The position numbers and the translations under genes are program-made. From Pelagicoccus mobilis (GTDB lineage: Bacteria; Verrucomicrobiota; Verrucomicrobiia; Opitutales; Opitutaceae), in assembly GCF_016595505.1 (NCBI RefSeq), contig NZ_JAENIL010000010.1, positions 1 through 64,000 on the forward strand: a DNA stretch of 64,000 bases, in the 5' to 3' direction. Each line of letters opens with the position of its first letter. Position 1 is the first letter of the stretch. The notes below the pieces were generated by a model. The model was not told the origin of the DNA. It did no database searches and worked only from the letters and a program-made list of their open reading frames with translations. Shown here piece by piece: positions 47,860-57,403 of this stretch.

Positions 47860-48067
47860 TCGGGCCCCTTAAAACTAAGAGATAAACACCCAGCAGCGCA
47901 AACGGCACCCTCGCTAAAAAAATGTAATTATAGCGTTACAAGCCCCTCAAGCTCAGTTCATTAGGGCGAAAGCTCGCGCCGAGCTGCGAATGTAGTGCAG
48001 AAGGAACTACAAAGACCCCCTATCAAGACCCCGTAAATCTTCCTAACGGATTCCCGCAACCGGCCCC

Positions 48068-48955
48068 CTACAAACTTCTGAAATCTGAACAAATGCGCCG
48101 AATCCCCTCGGCTAGTCGAGCGTCCGTCGCACAACAGAAACCGCGATGGTTTAGGAAGGTCGATTCGACTCGATTCAACTCCAGCGGCTCTCCCTCCACG
48201 TCTCCGAAAGAAGCCCCCAGCTCGCCAAACAAACAACTCGTCGCCGCAAAATCCCACACGCTCCCACCGCCCGGGTTACGCTTGGGAAGCTTGAAATAGC
48301 ACGCCGGCCCATTCTCTAGCGTCCAACACGCGTTCAAAGCAGCGCCCCCCTGGCATACGAACTCCACACCACCCAAGCCCCTCTCTCCCGCCAACTCCTC
48401 AAGGCCGGAGCGCAAAGCCTCAAACACGGCCGATTTCCTCAAGCTACGATCAGCGAACACTCGCAAATTCGAATCTCCCGATGGCTCCAAAGCCCAATCA
48501 ACACCATTCCGCTTCGCTCCTTCTCCCAACGCAGCGTCGTAGAGAATCTCCCCCCTCGGGTCGTAAACAACCCCGACCTTCGACGCCCCTTCTCGCGAGA
48601 CAAGAGCAATAGAAACCGCATAACCGCTTCGATTCTCCGTGAACGGCAACGTGCCATCCAAGGGATCAACACACCAGAAATGCTCCTTCTCAAAACGACT
48701 CCCGTCATCCCCTAGCTCTTCCGCCAAGACTCCCAGGTCGAATGCCCGCGTGCTCTCCTGCAAAAACTCGAGAATCAACGCCTGCGCCTGACGGTCCACC
48801 TCAGTGACCACCTGAGACGCTTCCGAGTCCCCCGCTTCCTTGCATTCCACTCGCAACGCGCCGCCCGCCCGCTCCTGAACAAACGCTCCCGCCCGTTTAG
48901 CAGCCTCTACCGCCAAAAGTCGCAATTCCGACAGATGCCCATCGACCGTGCTCAT
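48068..48955 (-). CDS. Inositol monophosphatase family protein (CysQ/IMPase-like)
   Basis: A 295-residue lithium-sensitive phosphatase-fold protein. Metal motifs are [26 protein letters not shown] and the late WDFAATSCL. It dephosphorylates a small phosphate ester: myo-inositol 1-phosphate, 3'-phosphoadenosine 5'-phosphate or a related compound. Its start overlaps the end of the phosphotransferase gene by four bases, so the two may act on the same metabolite. Confidence 0.88.
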   Translation of the reverse strand: MSTVDGHLSELRLLAVEAAKRAGAFVQERAGGALRVECKEAGDSEASQVVTEVDRQAQALILEFLQESTRAFDLGVLAEELGDDGSRFEKEHFWCVDPLDGTLPFTENRSGYAVSIALVSREGASKVGVVYDPRGEILYDAALGEGAKRNGVDWALEPSGDSNLRVFADRSLRKSAVFEALRSGLEELAGERGLGGVEFVCQGGAALNACWTLENGPACYFKLPKRNPGGGSVWDFAATSCLFGELGASFGDVEGEPLELNRVESTFLNHRGFCCATDARLAEGIRRICSDFRSL

Positions 48956-49941
48956 CCTCGCAAACCAGAAACAACTTCTCTCGCCAGACGTTCGCTGTAG
49001 CTATGCACCTTCCAGTGCCCCGGACTCCACCCTTTCAGAAACCGGTGAAAGTCCGTCCAAGCGATCGGGTACATCGCCCGCCATTCAAGCTCTACCTCAG
49101 AAAAACAGTCCCCCTTTCCGCACGCGTCAAGAGCACGCCGCAAAGCAGAAAAATACAAATCCAGAAGAGTGTCCTCTAGACGCTCGCAATCCGTATCATT
49201 CAAGCAACTACCAATAAAGTAAGCCACATCCTTCATCCCGCAGCCCCCTCCCACATACTGAAAGTCGACTGCAGCAACACCCTTTCCATCTCCCCGAAAA
49301 CAGAAATTCGCCAATTTGGCATCCCCATGAACAAAGGACTTCCAGCGACACTCCTTCAAGATCCTATCAATCTCCGATGCCGCCGCCTTCAGAGGGAGAT
49401 CATCCAAAACCTCCAATTCCTCCGGCCGCGTATCCAAATGCCAATACGTTCCGTTCTCCCAAAGACCTTCCGGCTCCTGCCCTAGAAAGCTGGCATGAAA
49501 CGCCGCCAACCACTCCAGACAAAGCCGCATATCGCCCAGATCAGCAGCAGTCCGACGCTCCAAAAATCCGGCAGCATCCAGGTCCTCCAAAGCGATCATC
49601 ACCTCCGCCCCTTCAGAATCAGTCGCAAAACACTTGGGCAAACGAGCGACGTCCCCAGCTTGCTCGGCGTACCTGCCATACCAGCACGTTTCCACGTCGT
49701 AGGAACGCACCTTTCGCTCGTGCGACAAATCAGTGTTCCACCCACGCGGGTGATCCGCCTCGTTCGGCAGTCGTACCAGCTTCACAACTACAGTATCGAC
49801 TCCCCCATTCAACACCTCGTAGCGAGCAATCTTCCCATAGCCGCTCCAAAGACTCTGAATCATCGACACTTCACGCAAGTCCGAGGCTCCCAAAGCCCGG
49901 CAAACCTTCTCCTTAAACCGATCCTTCATTAACAAAGCCAA
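48952..49941 (-). CDS. Aminoglycoside/choline-type phosphotransferase (APH family)
   Basis: A 329-residue protein with a protein-kinase-like fold. The catalytic loop is [13 protein letters not shown] and the metal site [10 protein letters not shown], as in APH/choline kinase families. Antibiotic resistance should not be assumed; many members phosphorylate metabolites. Four-base overlap with the IMPase-like gene downstream suggests a kinase and a phosphatase in one pathway. Confidence 0.85.
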   Translation of the reverse strand: MALLMKDRFKEKVCRALGASDLREVSMIQSLWSGYGKIARYEVLNGGVDTVVVKLVRLPNEADHPRGWNTDLSHERKVRSYDVETCWYGRYAEQAGDVARLPKCFATDSEGAEVMIALEDLDAAGFLERRTAADLGDMRLCLEWLAAFHASFLGQEPEGLWENGTYWHLDTRPEELEVLDDLPLKAAASEIDRILKECRWKSFVHGDAKLANFCFRGDGKGVAAVDFQYVGGGCGMKDVAYFIGSCLNDTDCERLEDTLLDLYFSALRRALDACGKGDCFSEVELEWRAMYPIAWTDFHRFLKGWSPGHWKVHSYSERLAREVVSGLRG

Positions 49942-50077
49942 GCCCTAGCGAGACCTGACCTTCCTTGTCCAGACCGATTTTCGATCTCCGACTCCCCCAA
50001 AAGCAAAGAACAGCAAGACCGGACCACCGCCCACAAACGCGCGGTGGTCACAAATCCCTAGCGGTCAGATTATACCG

Positions 50078-50281
50078 CTAAAGAGCTTTGCCATAAAACA
50101 GGCAACGTTCCCAGTGATACTCCGTCCCGTTCTTGACGCCGCACAAATGGCAGGAATCGCACGCCTTGATCATACTCGGCGTCTGGAATCCCGTCGTCTC
50201 GTTTTCGTCGCAAGCCAGTTCGAGCTTCACTTCGCGGTGGACCAGATTACAGGTCCGTTCGACAACTCTGTCTTTGAGCAT
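50078..50281 (-). CDS. Possible small cysteine-rich protein
   Basis: A 67-residue frame from ATG at 50281. It has Cys at 11 and 24 and a CDSCHLCG cluster near 41-48, and a further Cys at 60, which could make a small zinc site. It ends at a hairpin (TAGCGGT/ACCGCTA). No Shine-Dalgarno sequence is evident and no family is recognised; the frame could be chance. Confidence 0.35.
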   Translation of the reverse strand: MLKDRVVERTCNLVHREVKLELACDENETTGFQTPSMIKACDSCHLCGVKNGTEYHWERCLFYGKAL

Positions 50282-50316
50282 GACTTTCGAGGTTTTAGGG
50301 TTAACGCAAACCGAAT

Positions 50317-50349
50317 CGCCCCGCGAAAAACGAAGATCGCCGCGGGGCG
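50317..50349. other. Strong stem-loop in intergenic region
   Basis: Perfect 9-bp stem CGCCCCGCG/CGCGGGGCG with a 15-base loop. On the plus strand it is followed only by TTTC, so it is a weak terminator candidate; it may also be a REP-like element. Confidence 0.45.
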
Positions 50350-50461
50350 TTTCATTCAGGACAATATAGCCCAGTTAGCCCCTCTTATCCACCTAAAAGC
50401 AACGCTTTAGGCCGTGTTGAAGCCCCTCTTATCACGGAGATTACAGAAGCCTGAACTCAGG

Positions 50462-51397
50462 CTACCCAACCGTAAACGAATAGCTCGAATCCCCGACCGT
50501 TAGACTCATCAGCAAACTGCGCTCCTCCACAGGGTGGCGCGTCAGATCGAAACATACCTCCAGCGTCTCGCCCGCCTTCACCGGAATCGGCGAAATCGGA
50601 AAATACGTCTGCATCCAGTGCGTGATCTCATGAGCAGGACCTGTATCCAAAATCACAGACGGAGTAAGCTCCGCCACGAACCAGCCTGCGAAACCATTGA
50701 GCTCGCCATCGTGCTTGATCTCCATCTCCACCCTGCCCGACTGCCAAACGTCCTCCTTCTTCGCCTTGGCCAGGTCGAGACCGAACAGCCCCTTCGCAGG
50801 CCCGATCAAGTCATCAGGGTGTACCTCGGTTTTCACCGCGAGGGCCTGCTCAAGCTCCCTGCCCTCCAAGTGAGAAAAGTCGATCCCATGAACCTGCTTT
50901 TTCCAAAAGCCAGGCCCGTCCTGCATGTAGAGCACATCCGAACCAACCGGAGCGAGCTTCAACTCGACGCCGCACGGAAGCATTCTCCCTCCCTCCTTCA
51001 AATTCGCGTCCCGACAATCGATCACGTCATCCAGCATGGTCTCCGCAAAGGCGAAATGCCCCAGCCATTCGCTGATGATCAGATCAACCGGCTCCGCTAC
51101 CTGAAATCCAGCCGCGTTCCCTTTCACAACCTCGATACGCTGGCTCATGCCATTTCGCTCCACCGTCTCACGCGCGGCCTCCGCCACCGCCGACTGATCA
51201 AGAGCGTACACCTTTTCCGCTCCCGCCTTCGCAGCCAGCATGGCCAAGAGCCCTGAGCCCGTCCCTACGTCGATCACCGTCTCGCCCCCTTCAAGAGCTT
51301 CCTTGATCGCCGCCGCAAACGCGTCCGTGCGCGGTCGGTCCGACACCATGTAGCGCTGCAGCCCGAGCTCAGCATAACAGTTGAAATAGAAATCCAC
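50462..51397 (-). CDS. Protein arginine N-methyltransferase-like SAM enzyme
   Basis: A 311-residue class I methyltransferase with PRMT-family features. The start GTG at 51397 (VDFYFNCYAELG) is chosen because GGGGAGGGAG precedes it; a TTG 39 bases upstream is the other option. The N-terminal YFNCYAELGLQRYMVSD resembles the PRMT YFxxY helix. Motif I is VIDVGTGSG, the double-Glu loop is SEWLGHFAFAE with the same Glu spacing as PRMTs, and the THW loop is THWMQTYF. Real arginine methylation is likely but unproven; PRMTs are mainly eukaryotic. No partner gene overlaps it. Confidence 0.78.
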   Translation of the reverse strand: MDFYFNCYAELGLQRYMVSDRPRTDAFAAAIKEALEGGETVIDVGTGSGLLAMLAAKAGAEKVYALDQSAVAEAARETVERNGMSQRIEVVKGNAAGFQVAEPVDLIISEWLGHFAFAETMLDDVIDCRDANLKEGGRMLPCGVELKLAPVGSDVLYMQDGPGFWKKQVHGIDFSHLEGRELEQALAVKTEVHPDDLIGPAKGLFGLDLAKAKKEDVWQSGRVEMEIKHDGELNGFAGWFVAELTPSVILDTGPAHEITHWMQTYFPISPIPVKAGETLEVCFDLTRHPVEERSLLMSLTVGDSSYSFTVG

Positions 51398-51450
51398 GCG
51401 CCTGTCTGCTCCCTCCCCTAAACCAAAGCAACCCAAATCGCTTGAGATCT

Positions 51451-51475
51451 AGGAGGGCAATGCTCCGTCATTGCC
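51451..51475. repeat. REP-like repeat, family II
   Basis: A copy of the family II element (A then GGAGGGCAATGCTCCGTCAT then TGCC), with a perfect GGCAATG/CATTGCC stem and loop CTCCGT. It lies between the aldo/keto reductase and the methyltransferase genes. Confidence 0.7.
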
Positions 51476-51499
51476 GTAAATTCAGTCGCCTCGACCCGA

Positions 51500-52417
51500 T
51501 CAAGGAACCGCATTCCCGTCACGAGCTTCCAGCATCAAATACCAGTCTTCACGGCTGTATTCTAAATCCAACGACTGAAGCGCCGCGCGAATCCGCTCCG
51601 GCGTCGTCGATCCGATGATCGGAAGCACGCGAGCGGGCAACTTGAGAATCCAAGCCAAAATAAGCACCCAATCCTCCACACCGTACTTGGCCGCCTGACG
51701 ATCGACTTCCTTCTTGATGCGCGCCTCATCCTCCGGCGAAAAGGTATTGCCCCAAGCCGGATAAGCGACCCCGCCAATCGGGCACCAAGCCATCGGAGCA
51801 ACTCCTAGCTCTTGGCACTGATCAAGCGTCCCATCCTTCAAAGTATCCACATTGTGGATGTTAATCTCCACCTGGTTCGCGACCAACGGCTGGCCGTAGA
51901 AAGACTGCAGCATGCGGAACTGCGAAGGACTGAAATTGCTTACCCCGCAGTTGCGAACCATGCCGGAGTCAACGAGCTCCTGCAGGGTCGCAGCCGTAGC
52001 GGCCGCATCCATCAGATAGTCGGGGCGGTGCAGCAAAAAGAGATCCAGGGAGTCGAGCTTCAGTCGCTTGAGCGACCCTTCCACGCTCCGCAAAATGTGG
52101 TCCCGCGAAAAGTCGTAGCGCTTCGGGTCTCCCGCATTCGGGCTGTCTTCGAAATGGATGCCGCACTTGCTGGTCACGATCAGCTTTTCCCGCTCGAACC
52201 CAAACTCCTCCACCGCTTCGGCAAACACCTCCTCGCAAGCGCCCGCGCCGTAAATATCCGCATGGTCGAAATGGTTGTAGCCAGCGTCATAGGCAGCCTT
52301 CAGCGCTTCGCGTCCGCGTTTGCGGGCTTCCGGGGAATTATCGCCAGCGATTCGCATGCAGCCGTAAACCAGACGCGTAGACTCAAGTGAACTCTTTCCT
52401 ATCGTTACTTTTTCCAT
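51500..52417 (-). CDS. Aldo/keto reductase
   Basis: A 305-residue aldo/keto reductase TIM barrel from the ATG at 52417 (MEKVTIGKSSLE). It shows GYNHFDHADIYGAGACEEVF with the catalytic Asp and Tyr, SKCGI with the Lys and LLHRPDYLMD with the His. The substrate is unknown; oxo-sugars or other aldehydes are typical. The neighbouring methyltransferase has no clear link. Confidence 0.92.
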   Translation of the reverse strand: MEKVTIGKSSLESTRLVYGCMRIAGDNSPEARKRGREALKAAYDAGYNHFDHADIYGAGACEEVFAEAVEEFGFEREKLIVTSKCGIHFEDSPNAGDPKRYDFSRDHILRSVEGSLKRLKLDSLDLFLLHRPDYLMDAAATAATLQELVDSGMVRNCGVSNFSPSQFRMLQSFYGQPLVANQVEINIHNVDTLKDGTLDQCQELGVAPMAWCPIGGVAYPAWGNTFSPEDEARIKKEVDRQAAKYGVEDWVLILAWILKLPARVLPIIGSTTPERIRAALQSLDLEYSREDWYLMLEARDGNAVP

Positions 52418-52608
52418 TTTCAAAAAAGGGGGGCTAAATTTGAAGCAAAGGTTCCCACGGACGCCTCACATGTCGACCCGAAATACCGTCGCTCTCGCTT
52501 GGTTTCGTCTGCTCAACGAACCTCTCGGAAAATTCCGGCAACCACCTGCAACTTTTTTGGGTAAACGCTCGCGATAAACCACGAACTCAAGAAATTGCCT
52601 CTCCTTCC

Positions 52609-53901
52609 ATGCGTCTGCCAACTCCTAATCAACCCTTCGTCACCCCGCTTTTGCTTGCCTGTCTTCTTCTGAGCGCAGGAAACGAGCTCTCCGCGAAACC
52701 GAAAGACGACGCCAAACAGTTCTCCGACTACTACGAGCTCGAGCCCTTTCAGGTAACAGGCGAGGAGATCCCAATTACCGTCTTCGCCCGCAACGGCGGC
52801 GACCGCTCCTACGCGACCCGCTTCGCCCATAAAGTCGTCGAAGTCGCCTACCGCACCCTCGAACGCTCCCCCGGCAGCGGGCTCGTCATCATCGGCCGCT
52901 CCGGAGAACCCCACCCCATCACTCTCTTCGAGAAGTTCATGGAAACAGCCCAGAGCGACAACGCCTCCCCCGAACTCAAAGCAATCGCGACCGAGCTCGA
53001 AAACGGCTTCGGAAAGTGGCGCGAAAAGATCCACTTCGAGATGGACGAGGGCGACGACGACATCCCCTTCGACGTCAGAAAACTGGTCGACGCCTTCCCC
53101 ATACCGCTTCCACAAATGGCAGCCCAGCTCTACCTGCTCGCCTGGGAACGCAACTTCGACCCGGAGCAAGTCGACACCCTGCTCGCCCAACTCAAGGCGA
53201 CCGACCTAAAACAACAGGACTTCGAGGAATTCACCTGGATCTTCTACCTGCCCCCACGAAACTCCCTCAACAAGGTCCTGAAAGAAGTCCTTCCTCTCGC
53301 ATTCGAAGCCGGAGACCTAGGCCCCGTCAAACGCGCCCTCGCCCGTGCCGCTATCGCCGCCTTCAAGCCTCTCATCAAGGACGCCGTGGAAGGCGTGCGC
53401 AAAGGTGTCCTCTACTGGTCCGTCCTCACCGCAAACGAAGCCGCCTTCAACGAAGGCGACATCGAAGCCCTCGCCAGCGTCTACATCGAGTCCCAGATGC
53501 CCAAAGGCAAAGTTTTCGGCAGCGACAAGACCGGCCGCGGCATCGAAGCCATCGAACGCCAAAAGCTCAAAAACGCCGAATACGCCAAAGATCCCTTTGT
53601 CCTCCCCACACCTTTGGAATCCTTCGACTCGGCAAGCTTCGCCACCTTCGAAGGCCGCTACGGAGACGAGGGGCATCGCAACAAAACCTTCTTCTCAGAA
53701 AACGGCAGTTTCTTCTGGCAAGAAGGCGACGACGACCCGGTCGAGTACCTTCCCGCAGGCGAATCCTACCTTGTCTCCAGCCAAAATGATGTCACGCTAC
53801 GCTTCATGCCTGGAGAAACCCCGTCGTTTTTCAAAGTCGAGCTCCGCAAAGGCCGCTTCCGCCACACCTTTGCACGACTGCCCGAAACGGAGGTGGACTG
53901 A
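52609..53901 (+). CDS. Hypothetical secreted protein
   Basis: A 430-residue protein with a signal peptide (about 1-30). The first part contains YELEPFQVTGEEIPITVFAR, a pattern seen at the N-terminus of TonB-dependent receptor plugs in this phylum, but the rest does not look like a receptor barrel. The middle (about 140-320) is helical and the last 100 residues are probably beta-rich. No catalytic motif was found. It begins a plus-strand run continuing to 58575. Confidence 0.68.
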   Translation: MRLPTPNQPFVTPLLLACLLLSAGNELSAKPKDDAKQFSDYYELEPFQVTGEEIPITVFARNGGDRSYATRFAHKVVEVAYRTLERSPGSGLVIIGRSGEPHPITLFEKFMETAQSDNASPELKAIATELENGFGKWREKIHFEMDEGDDDIPFDVRKLVDAFPIPLPQMAAQLYLLAWERNFDPEQVDTLLAQLKATDLKQQDFEEFTWIFYLPPRNSLNKVLKEVLPLAFEAGDLGPVKRALARAAIAAFKPLIKDAVEGVRKGVLYWSVLTANEAAFNEGDIEALASVYIESQMPKGKVFGSDKTGRGIEAIERQKLKNAEYAKDPFVLPTPLESFDSASFATFEGRYGDEGHRNKTFFSENGSFFWQEGDDDPVEYLPAGESYLVSSQNDVTLRFMPGETPSFFKVELRKGRFRHTFARLPETEVD

Positions 53902-53928
53902 AGCTCCTCTGCCTTTCTCACTTGAAAT

Positions 53929-54591
53929 ATGCGCCTACGTCTCAGCCAGCTCGCCCGCTACAGTCTCCTTTTAGCCCTCGCCCTTCCGCTAGCCAAAGCG
54001 GACAGCGAGAACGCCCCAGATAGCGAAAGCAAAGGCTTCAAACGCTGCTTCGAAATCTACACGCAACCCAAATACCAGATCGGCGAGCCCTACATCCACC
54101 AGCTCTCCTTCGACTCCCAACACGAGCTCGAGTTCGAACACATCCACCTCTCAGGCGATCAGCTCACCCTGCAATCCGGCTTTTCATGGGACGGCGCCTC
54201 CGGTCCCGGCATCGACACACCCAAGGTCCTGCGCGGCACCGCCATCCACGACGCCCTCTACAACCTCATCAGAGCGGGCCAGCTCGATATCGATCCCTTC
54301 AAGGCGCACGCCGACAGCGAGTTCATCAAAATCCTCGAAGAGGACGGCGTCTCTAAACAGGAGCGAGCCATCATCGAAGAGTCCGTTTCCCGATTTGGAC
54401 TCAGCTCCACCGCCGCACCAGACAAAGGCTTCACCAAATTCAGAATCCGCGCCCGTCGCTCAATCCAGTCCTTCGGGCTCCTCATGAGATCAGCCGTGCG
54501 ACGCAAACCTCCCGAGGAAATCGTCAATCGACCCCGCATCATGAATTTCTCCTCCCCCGCCAAGACCGCGTCCCCCACCGCAGCCGAATGA
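53929..54591 (+). CDS. Secreted DUF1353-like protein
   Basis: A 220-residue protein with a signal peptide (about 1-24). It has the DUF1353 core: GFSWDGASGPGIDTPKVLRG then AIHDALYNLIRAGQL, with His-Asp that might bind metal. Phage and host proteins share this domain and its function is unknown. It overlaps the DUF3667 gene by four bases. Confidence 0.75.
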   Translation: MRLRLSQLARYSLLLALALPLAKADSENAPDSESKGFKRCFEIYTQPKYQIGEPYIHQLSFDSQHELEFEHIHLSGDQLTLQSGFSWDGASGPGIDTPKVLRGTAIHDALYNLIRAGQLDIDPFKAHADSEFIKILEEDGVSKQERAIIEESVSRFGLSSTAAPDKGFTKFRIRARRSIQSFGLLMRSAVRRKPPEEIVNRPRIMNFSSPAKTASPTAAE

Positions 54592-55433
54592 GCGCCCCCG
54601 CTACCCCATCTCCCTCAGAACCTAACGCCCCTCGCTGCCAAAACTGCTCCGCCCCGCTCAACGGCCCCTACTGCGCCTCCTGCGGTCAACGCGACATCGA
54701 GTTCAAACGCGACTGGAAAGGCCTGGTCGGCGAATACGCCTCCTCCTTCCTAAACGTAGACGGCAAAATCCCTCGCGGCCTCTTCCAGATCCTCTTTCGC
54801 CCGGGCCTGAGCACCAAAGTGTTTCTCGATGGAAAACGCTCCAGCCAGATTCCCCCGCTGCGACTCTACCTTTTCGCCTCCCTCATCTTCTTCCTCTGGT
54901 TCACCACTTCCGACACATTTCAAATCGTCGCCCCCACCGAGGCGGAAATGGCCCAGCTGAACGAAGACGCCCGCCCCGGCTCCAGCGCCGAAGCGCTCAG
55001 CGAAAAGATGCAGGAGAAATTCCAAAGCCCGGACGCCTTCATAGCTTCCGTAAACACCTGGCTGCCCCGCGTCTTCCTGCTCGGCGTGCCTACTCTAGCC
55101 CTCGCGACCCGGATCGTATTCAGAAAACGCGGATACGTCTACCTCGAGCATGCCATCATCTCCATGCACCTGCAGACCTTCCTGCTCTTGTGGGTACTTC
55201 TCGTCGGCATCCTCTCCGATCTTCTTTCAATCTGGAACCAGACATTCTCCAACTACTTCTGGAACGTATCCATACTCTGGATCCAAGTCTATTGCGTCAT
55301 CGCCCTCAAACGGATCTTCGAGCTCAGCTGGAAACGCGCAATCGGCTCCACCCTCTTGCTAAACCTCCTCTTCCTGCTCATGTTCGGAGGCGGGCTAGCG
55401 CTCGTCTTGCTGATTTCCTTTTACATCGGTTAA
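54588..55433 (+). CDS. DUF3667 membrane protein with zinc ribbon
   Basis: A 281-residue protein. The N-terminus is a zinc ribbon (CQNCSAPLNGPYCASCGQ, two CxxC pairs at about 16-34), then LVGEYASSFLNVDGKIPRGL and about four to five membrane segments at 90-110, 160-180, 195-220, 225-245 and 258-280. This is the DUF3667 layout; function unknown. It is translationally coupled to the DUF1353-like gene. Confidence 0.85.
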   Translation: MSAPATPSPSEPNAPRCQNCSAPLNGPYCASCGQRDIEFKRDWKGLVGEYASSFLNVDGKIPRGLFQILFRPGLSTKVFLDGKRSSQIPPLRLYLFASLIFFLWFTTSDTFQIVAPTEAEMAQLNEDARPGSSAEALSEKMQEKFQSPDAFIASVNTWLPRVFLLGVPTLALATRIVFRKRGYVYLEHAIISMHLQTFLLLWVLLVGILSDLLSIWNQTFSNYFWNVSILWIQVYCVIALKRIFELSWKRAIGSTLLLNLLFLLMFGGGLALVLLISFYIG

Positions 55434-55456
55434 GCAACAGCCCATTCCCCCTAGCA

Positions 55457-55897
55457 ATGAGCGAGAACAGATACGAATTTCGGGAGCGGCGAGAAAACGC
55501 CTACTGCCCCTGCGGAAGCGGAAACAAATACGGGACCTGCTGCCGCCCCTACCATCACGGCAAGGCTAAACCCGACACCGCCGAGCAACTCATGCGCTCG
55601 CGCTACAGCGCCTACTACTACCGCCGCGTAGAATACCTTTTCGAAACGACCCATCCCGATACCCGTGACCCAGGCCTCAAGAAGGAGCTTCAAAAAACCA
55701 TCCATCAAGCCAACTGGAACCGCCTGACCATCGTCAACAAGACCCGCGGCGGCAAAGAGGACAAAACCGGGAAGGTCGAATTTATCGCCGAATACTTCCA
55801 CGGCGGAAAGCCCTACGAACTCCACGAACTCTCCCGCTTCAAACGCCACAAAGGCTCCTGGAAGTACCTCGACGGCAAAGGCAAAAACGTCAGCTAA
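55457..55897 (+). CDS. YchJ-family protein with SEC-C zinc motif
   Basis: A 146-residue protein starting at MSENRYEF (55457), in a frame that is also open upstream but there lies over the DUF3667 gene. The N-terminal SEC-C motif is YCPCGSGNKYGTCC. The rest matches the YchJ/UPF0225 NTF2-like fold (EQLMRSRYSAYYYRRVEYL, ETTHPDTRD). The function is unknown. It lies 23 bases after DUF3667. Confidence 0.88.
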   Translation: MSENRYEFRERRENAYCPCGSGNKYGTCCRPYHHGKAKPDTAEQLMRSRYSAYYYRRVEYLFETTHPDTRDPGLKKELQKTIHQANWNRLTIVNKTRGGKEDKTGKVEFIAEYFHGGKPYELHELSRFKRHKGSWKYLDGKGKNVS

Positions 55898-55974
55898 GCA
55901 AAGGAAGCCGCCATCGCCCCCGATGGCCCCGCTCCTGTCTTGCCATCCTCAATCCGAGAGGCACACTCGCTGCC

Positions 55975-56829
55975 ATGCCCCTTATCGCAGTCACTGGAGG
56001 ATCCGGCAAAGCCGGCAACGCAGCCCTAGACGAACTGTCCGCCCACGGATACGACGTCATCAATATCGATACAGTCCCCCCGCGGCCCGACGCTAAGCCC
56101 TATCCGTTCAAACAAGCGGAGCTCTGCAACATGGGCGAAGTGATTGACCTTCTAAACGGCTGCGAAAGCGTCGTCCACATGGCGGCCATCCCCAACGAGA
56201 ACCACCATGCCCCCTCTCGCGTGTTCGAAAACAACACGATGAGCACCTACAACATCTTCCAGGCCGCCGCCACCTTGAAACTCAAACGCGTCGTCTGGGC
56301 CTCCAGCGAAACCGTGCTCGGGCTCTCCTTCGGCGATACCCCACCTCTCTACGCCCCGGTCGACGATGATCACGCTCCGTATCCAAACTCCCGCTACTCG
56401 CTTTCAAAATCGGTCGCGGAAGAGATGGCCCGACAGTTCAGCCGCTGGAGCGACATCCCCATTATCGGACTACGCTTCACCAATATTTTCCGCCCCGAGG
56501 ACTACGCCCAAGTCCCTTCCTATTGGGACGATCCCATGCAGCGCATCTGGAACCTCTGGGGCTACGTCGATACCCGCGACGTCGGCCAAAGCTGCCGCGT
56601 CGCCCTCGAAGCGAACGTATCAGGAGCTCCCAACTACACGATCACCGCAGCCGACACCATCATGAACAGATCCTCAAAATCCCTCATGGACGAAGTCTTC
56701 CCGAACGTGACGTTGCGAAAGGAGCTCGCGGAATTCGAAACCCTCCTCAGTTGCGACAAAGCCAAGGCCGAGCTCGGCTACTCGCCCCAGCACAGCTGGC
56801 GAAACCATGTTTCAGACAACACCGTATAA
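55975..56829 (+). CDS. NAD-dependent epimerase/dehydratase
   Basis: A 284-residue extended SDR. The cofactor motif is TGGSGKAGNAAL near residue 7, and the catalytic Tyr-Lys is in SRYSLSKSVAEEM. It resembles UDP-sugar epimerases and uronate dehydrogenases. The substrate is not fixed by the sequence. The next gene starts 31 bases later. Confidence 0.9.
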   Translation: MPLIAVTGGSGKAGNAALDELSAHGYDVINIDTVPPRPDAKPYPFKQAELCNMGEVIDLLNGCESVVHMAAIPNENHHAPSRVFENNTMSTYNIFQAAATLKLKRVVWASSETVLGLSFGDTPPLYAPVDDDHAPYPNSRYSLSKSVAEEMARQFSRWSDIPIIGLRFTNIFRPEDYAQVPSYWDDPMQRIWNLWGYVDTRDVGQSCRVALEANVSGAPNYTITAADTIMNRSSKSLMDEVFPNVTLRKELAEFETLLSCDKAKAELGYSPQHSWRNHVSDNTV

Positions 56830-56860
56830 GAAGCCGTATTTCCCCACCTCAAAATACCCT

Positions 56861-57403
56861 ATGAAAAAAACATCCCTACTCAAAACAGGACTGATCCTCC
56901 TCGCTTCAGTCCTTTACCTCGCCCCCATCTCCGGATTCGCCCAAGAGCAGAAAGCCAAAAAGAACCAGAGAAAACAGCCCGACTTCGCCTCCATGACCCC
57001 TGAAGAGCGGATGGACTGGATCAACGGGCAAATCGAAAGGACCGTCGTTCGCTACGAGAAGGAAATGGGCGACAAAGCCCCTACCGCCGAACAGCAGGAG
57101 ACCTTCACCCAATTGATCGCCAAGAACTACCTCGAAGGCATCAAGCTTCGCTCCGAGATGATGAAAGCTCGCCAGAAGAAGAAAGGAAACAACCGCGAGC
57201 TCATGATGGAAATGATGTCCAAACGCGAAAAGCTCGACTCCGAACTCACCAAAGAAATGAAGGGGCTCCTGGAAAAGCCCCAGTTTAAGGCCTTCAAGAA
57301 AGCTCAAGAGAAGATCCAGCCCAAGCCGCAACGCAGAGGCCAAGGCGGCGGAGGTGGTGGCCGCGGTCCTGGTGGCGGCGGTGGAGGCGGCGGCGGGCGC
57401 TAA
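56861..57403 (+). CDS. Hypothetical periplasmic protein with Gly-rich tail
   Basis: A 180-residue protein starting at [10 protein letters not shown] (56861). A signal peptide (about 1-28) is followed by a charged helical domain ([20 protein letters not shown]) with repeated KEMG/KEM-type helices and Lys/Glu richness, somewhat like Spy/LTXXQ periplasmic chaperone families. The last 35 residues are Gly/Arg-rich ([15 protein letters not shown]). The composition recalls the EF-hand protein near 5 kb. Function unknown. Confidence 0.7.
   Translation: MKKTSLLKTGLILLASVLYLAPISGFAQEQKAKKNQRKQPDFASMTPEERMDWINGQIERTVVRYEKEMGDKAPTAEQQETFTQLIAKNYLEGIKLRSEMMKARQKKKGNNRELMMEMMSKREKLDSELTKEMKGLLEKPQFKAFKKAQEKIQPKPQRRGQGGGGGGRGPGGGGGGGGGR

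Larger units (their letters stand above)
49942..50461. other. Intergenic region with one doubtful small gene and hairpins
   Basis: 520 bases between the phosphotransferase gene and the methyltransferase gene. It contains the possible cysteine-rich small gene at 50078-50281, a hairpin at 50059-50080 (TAGCGGT/ACCGCTA) and a 9-bp stem CGCCCCGCG/CGCGGGGCG at 50317-50349 with a 15-base loop. Nothing else was recognised. Confidence 0.5.

Noticed and set aside
47971-48010. A possible REP-type pair (AGCTCG-CGC-CGAGCT and GTAGT/ACTAC)
   Set aside because: Short arms and no second copy in the window; probably chance in this GC-rich sequence.
48952-49941. Annotation of the phosphotransferase as antibiotic resistance
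   Set aside because: The APH fold is shared with many metabolite kinases, and the coupling to a phosphatase gene favours a metabolic role.
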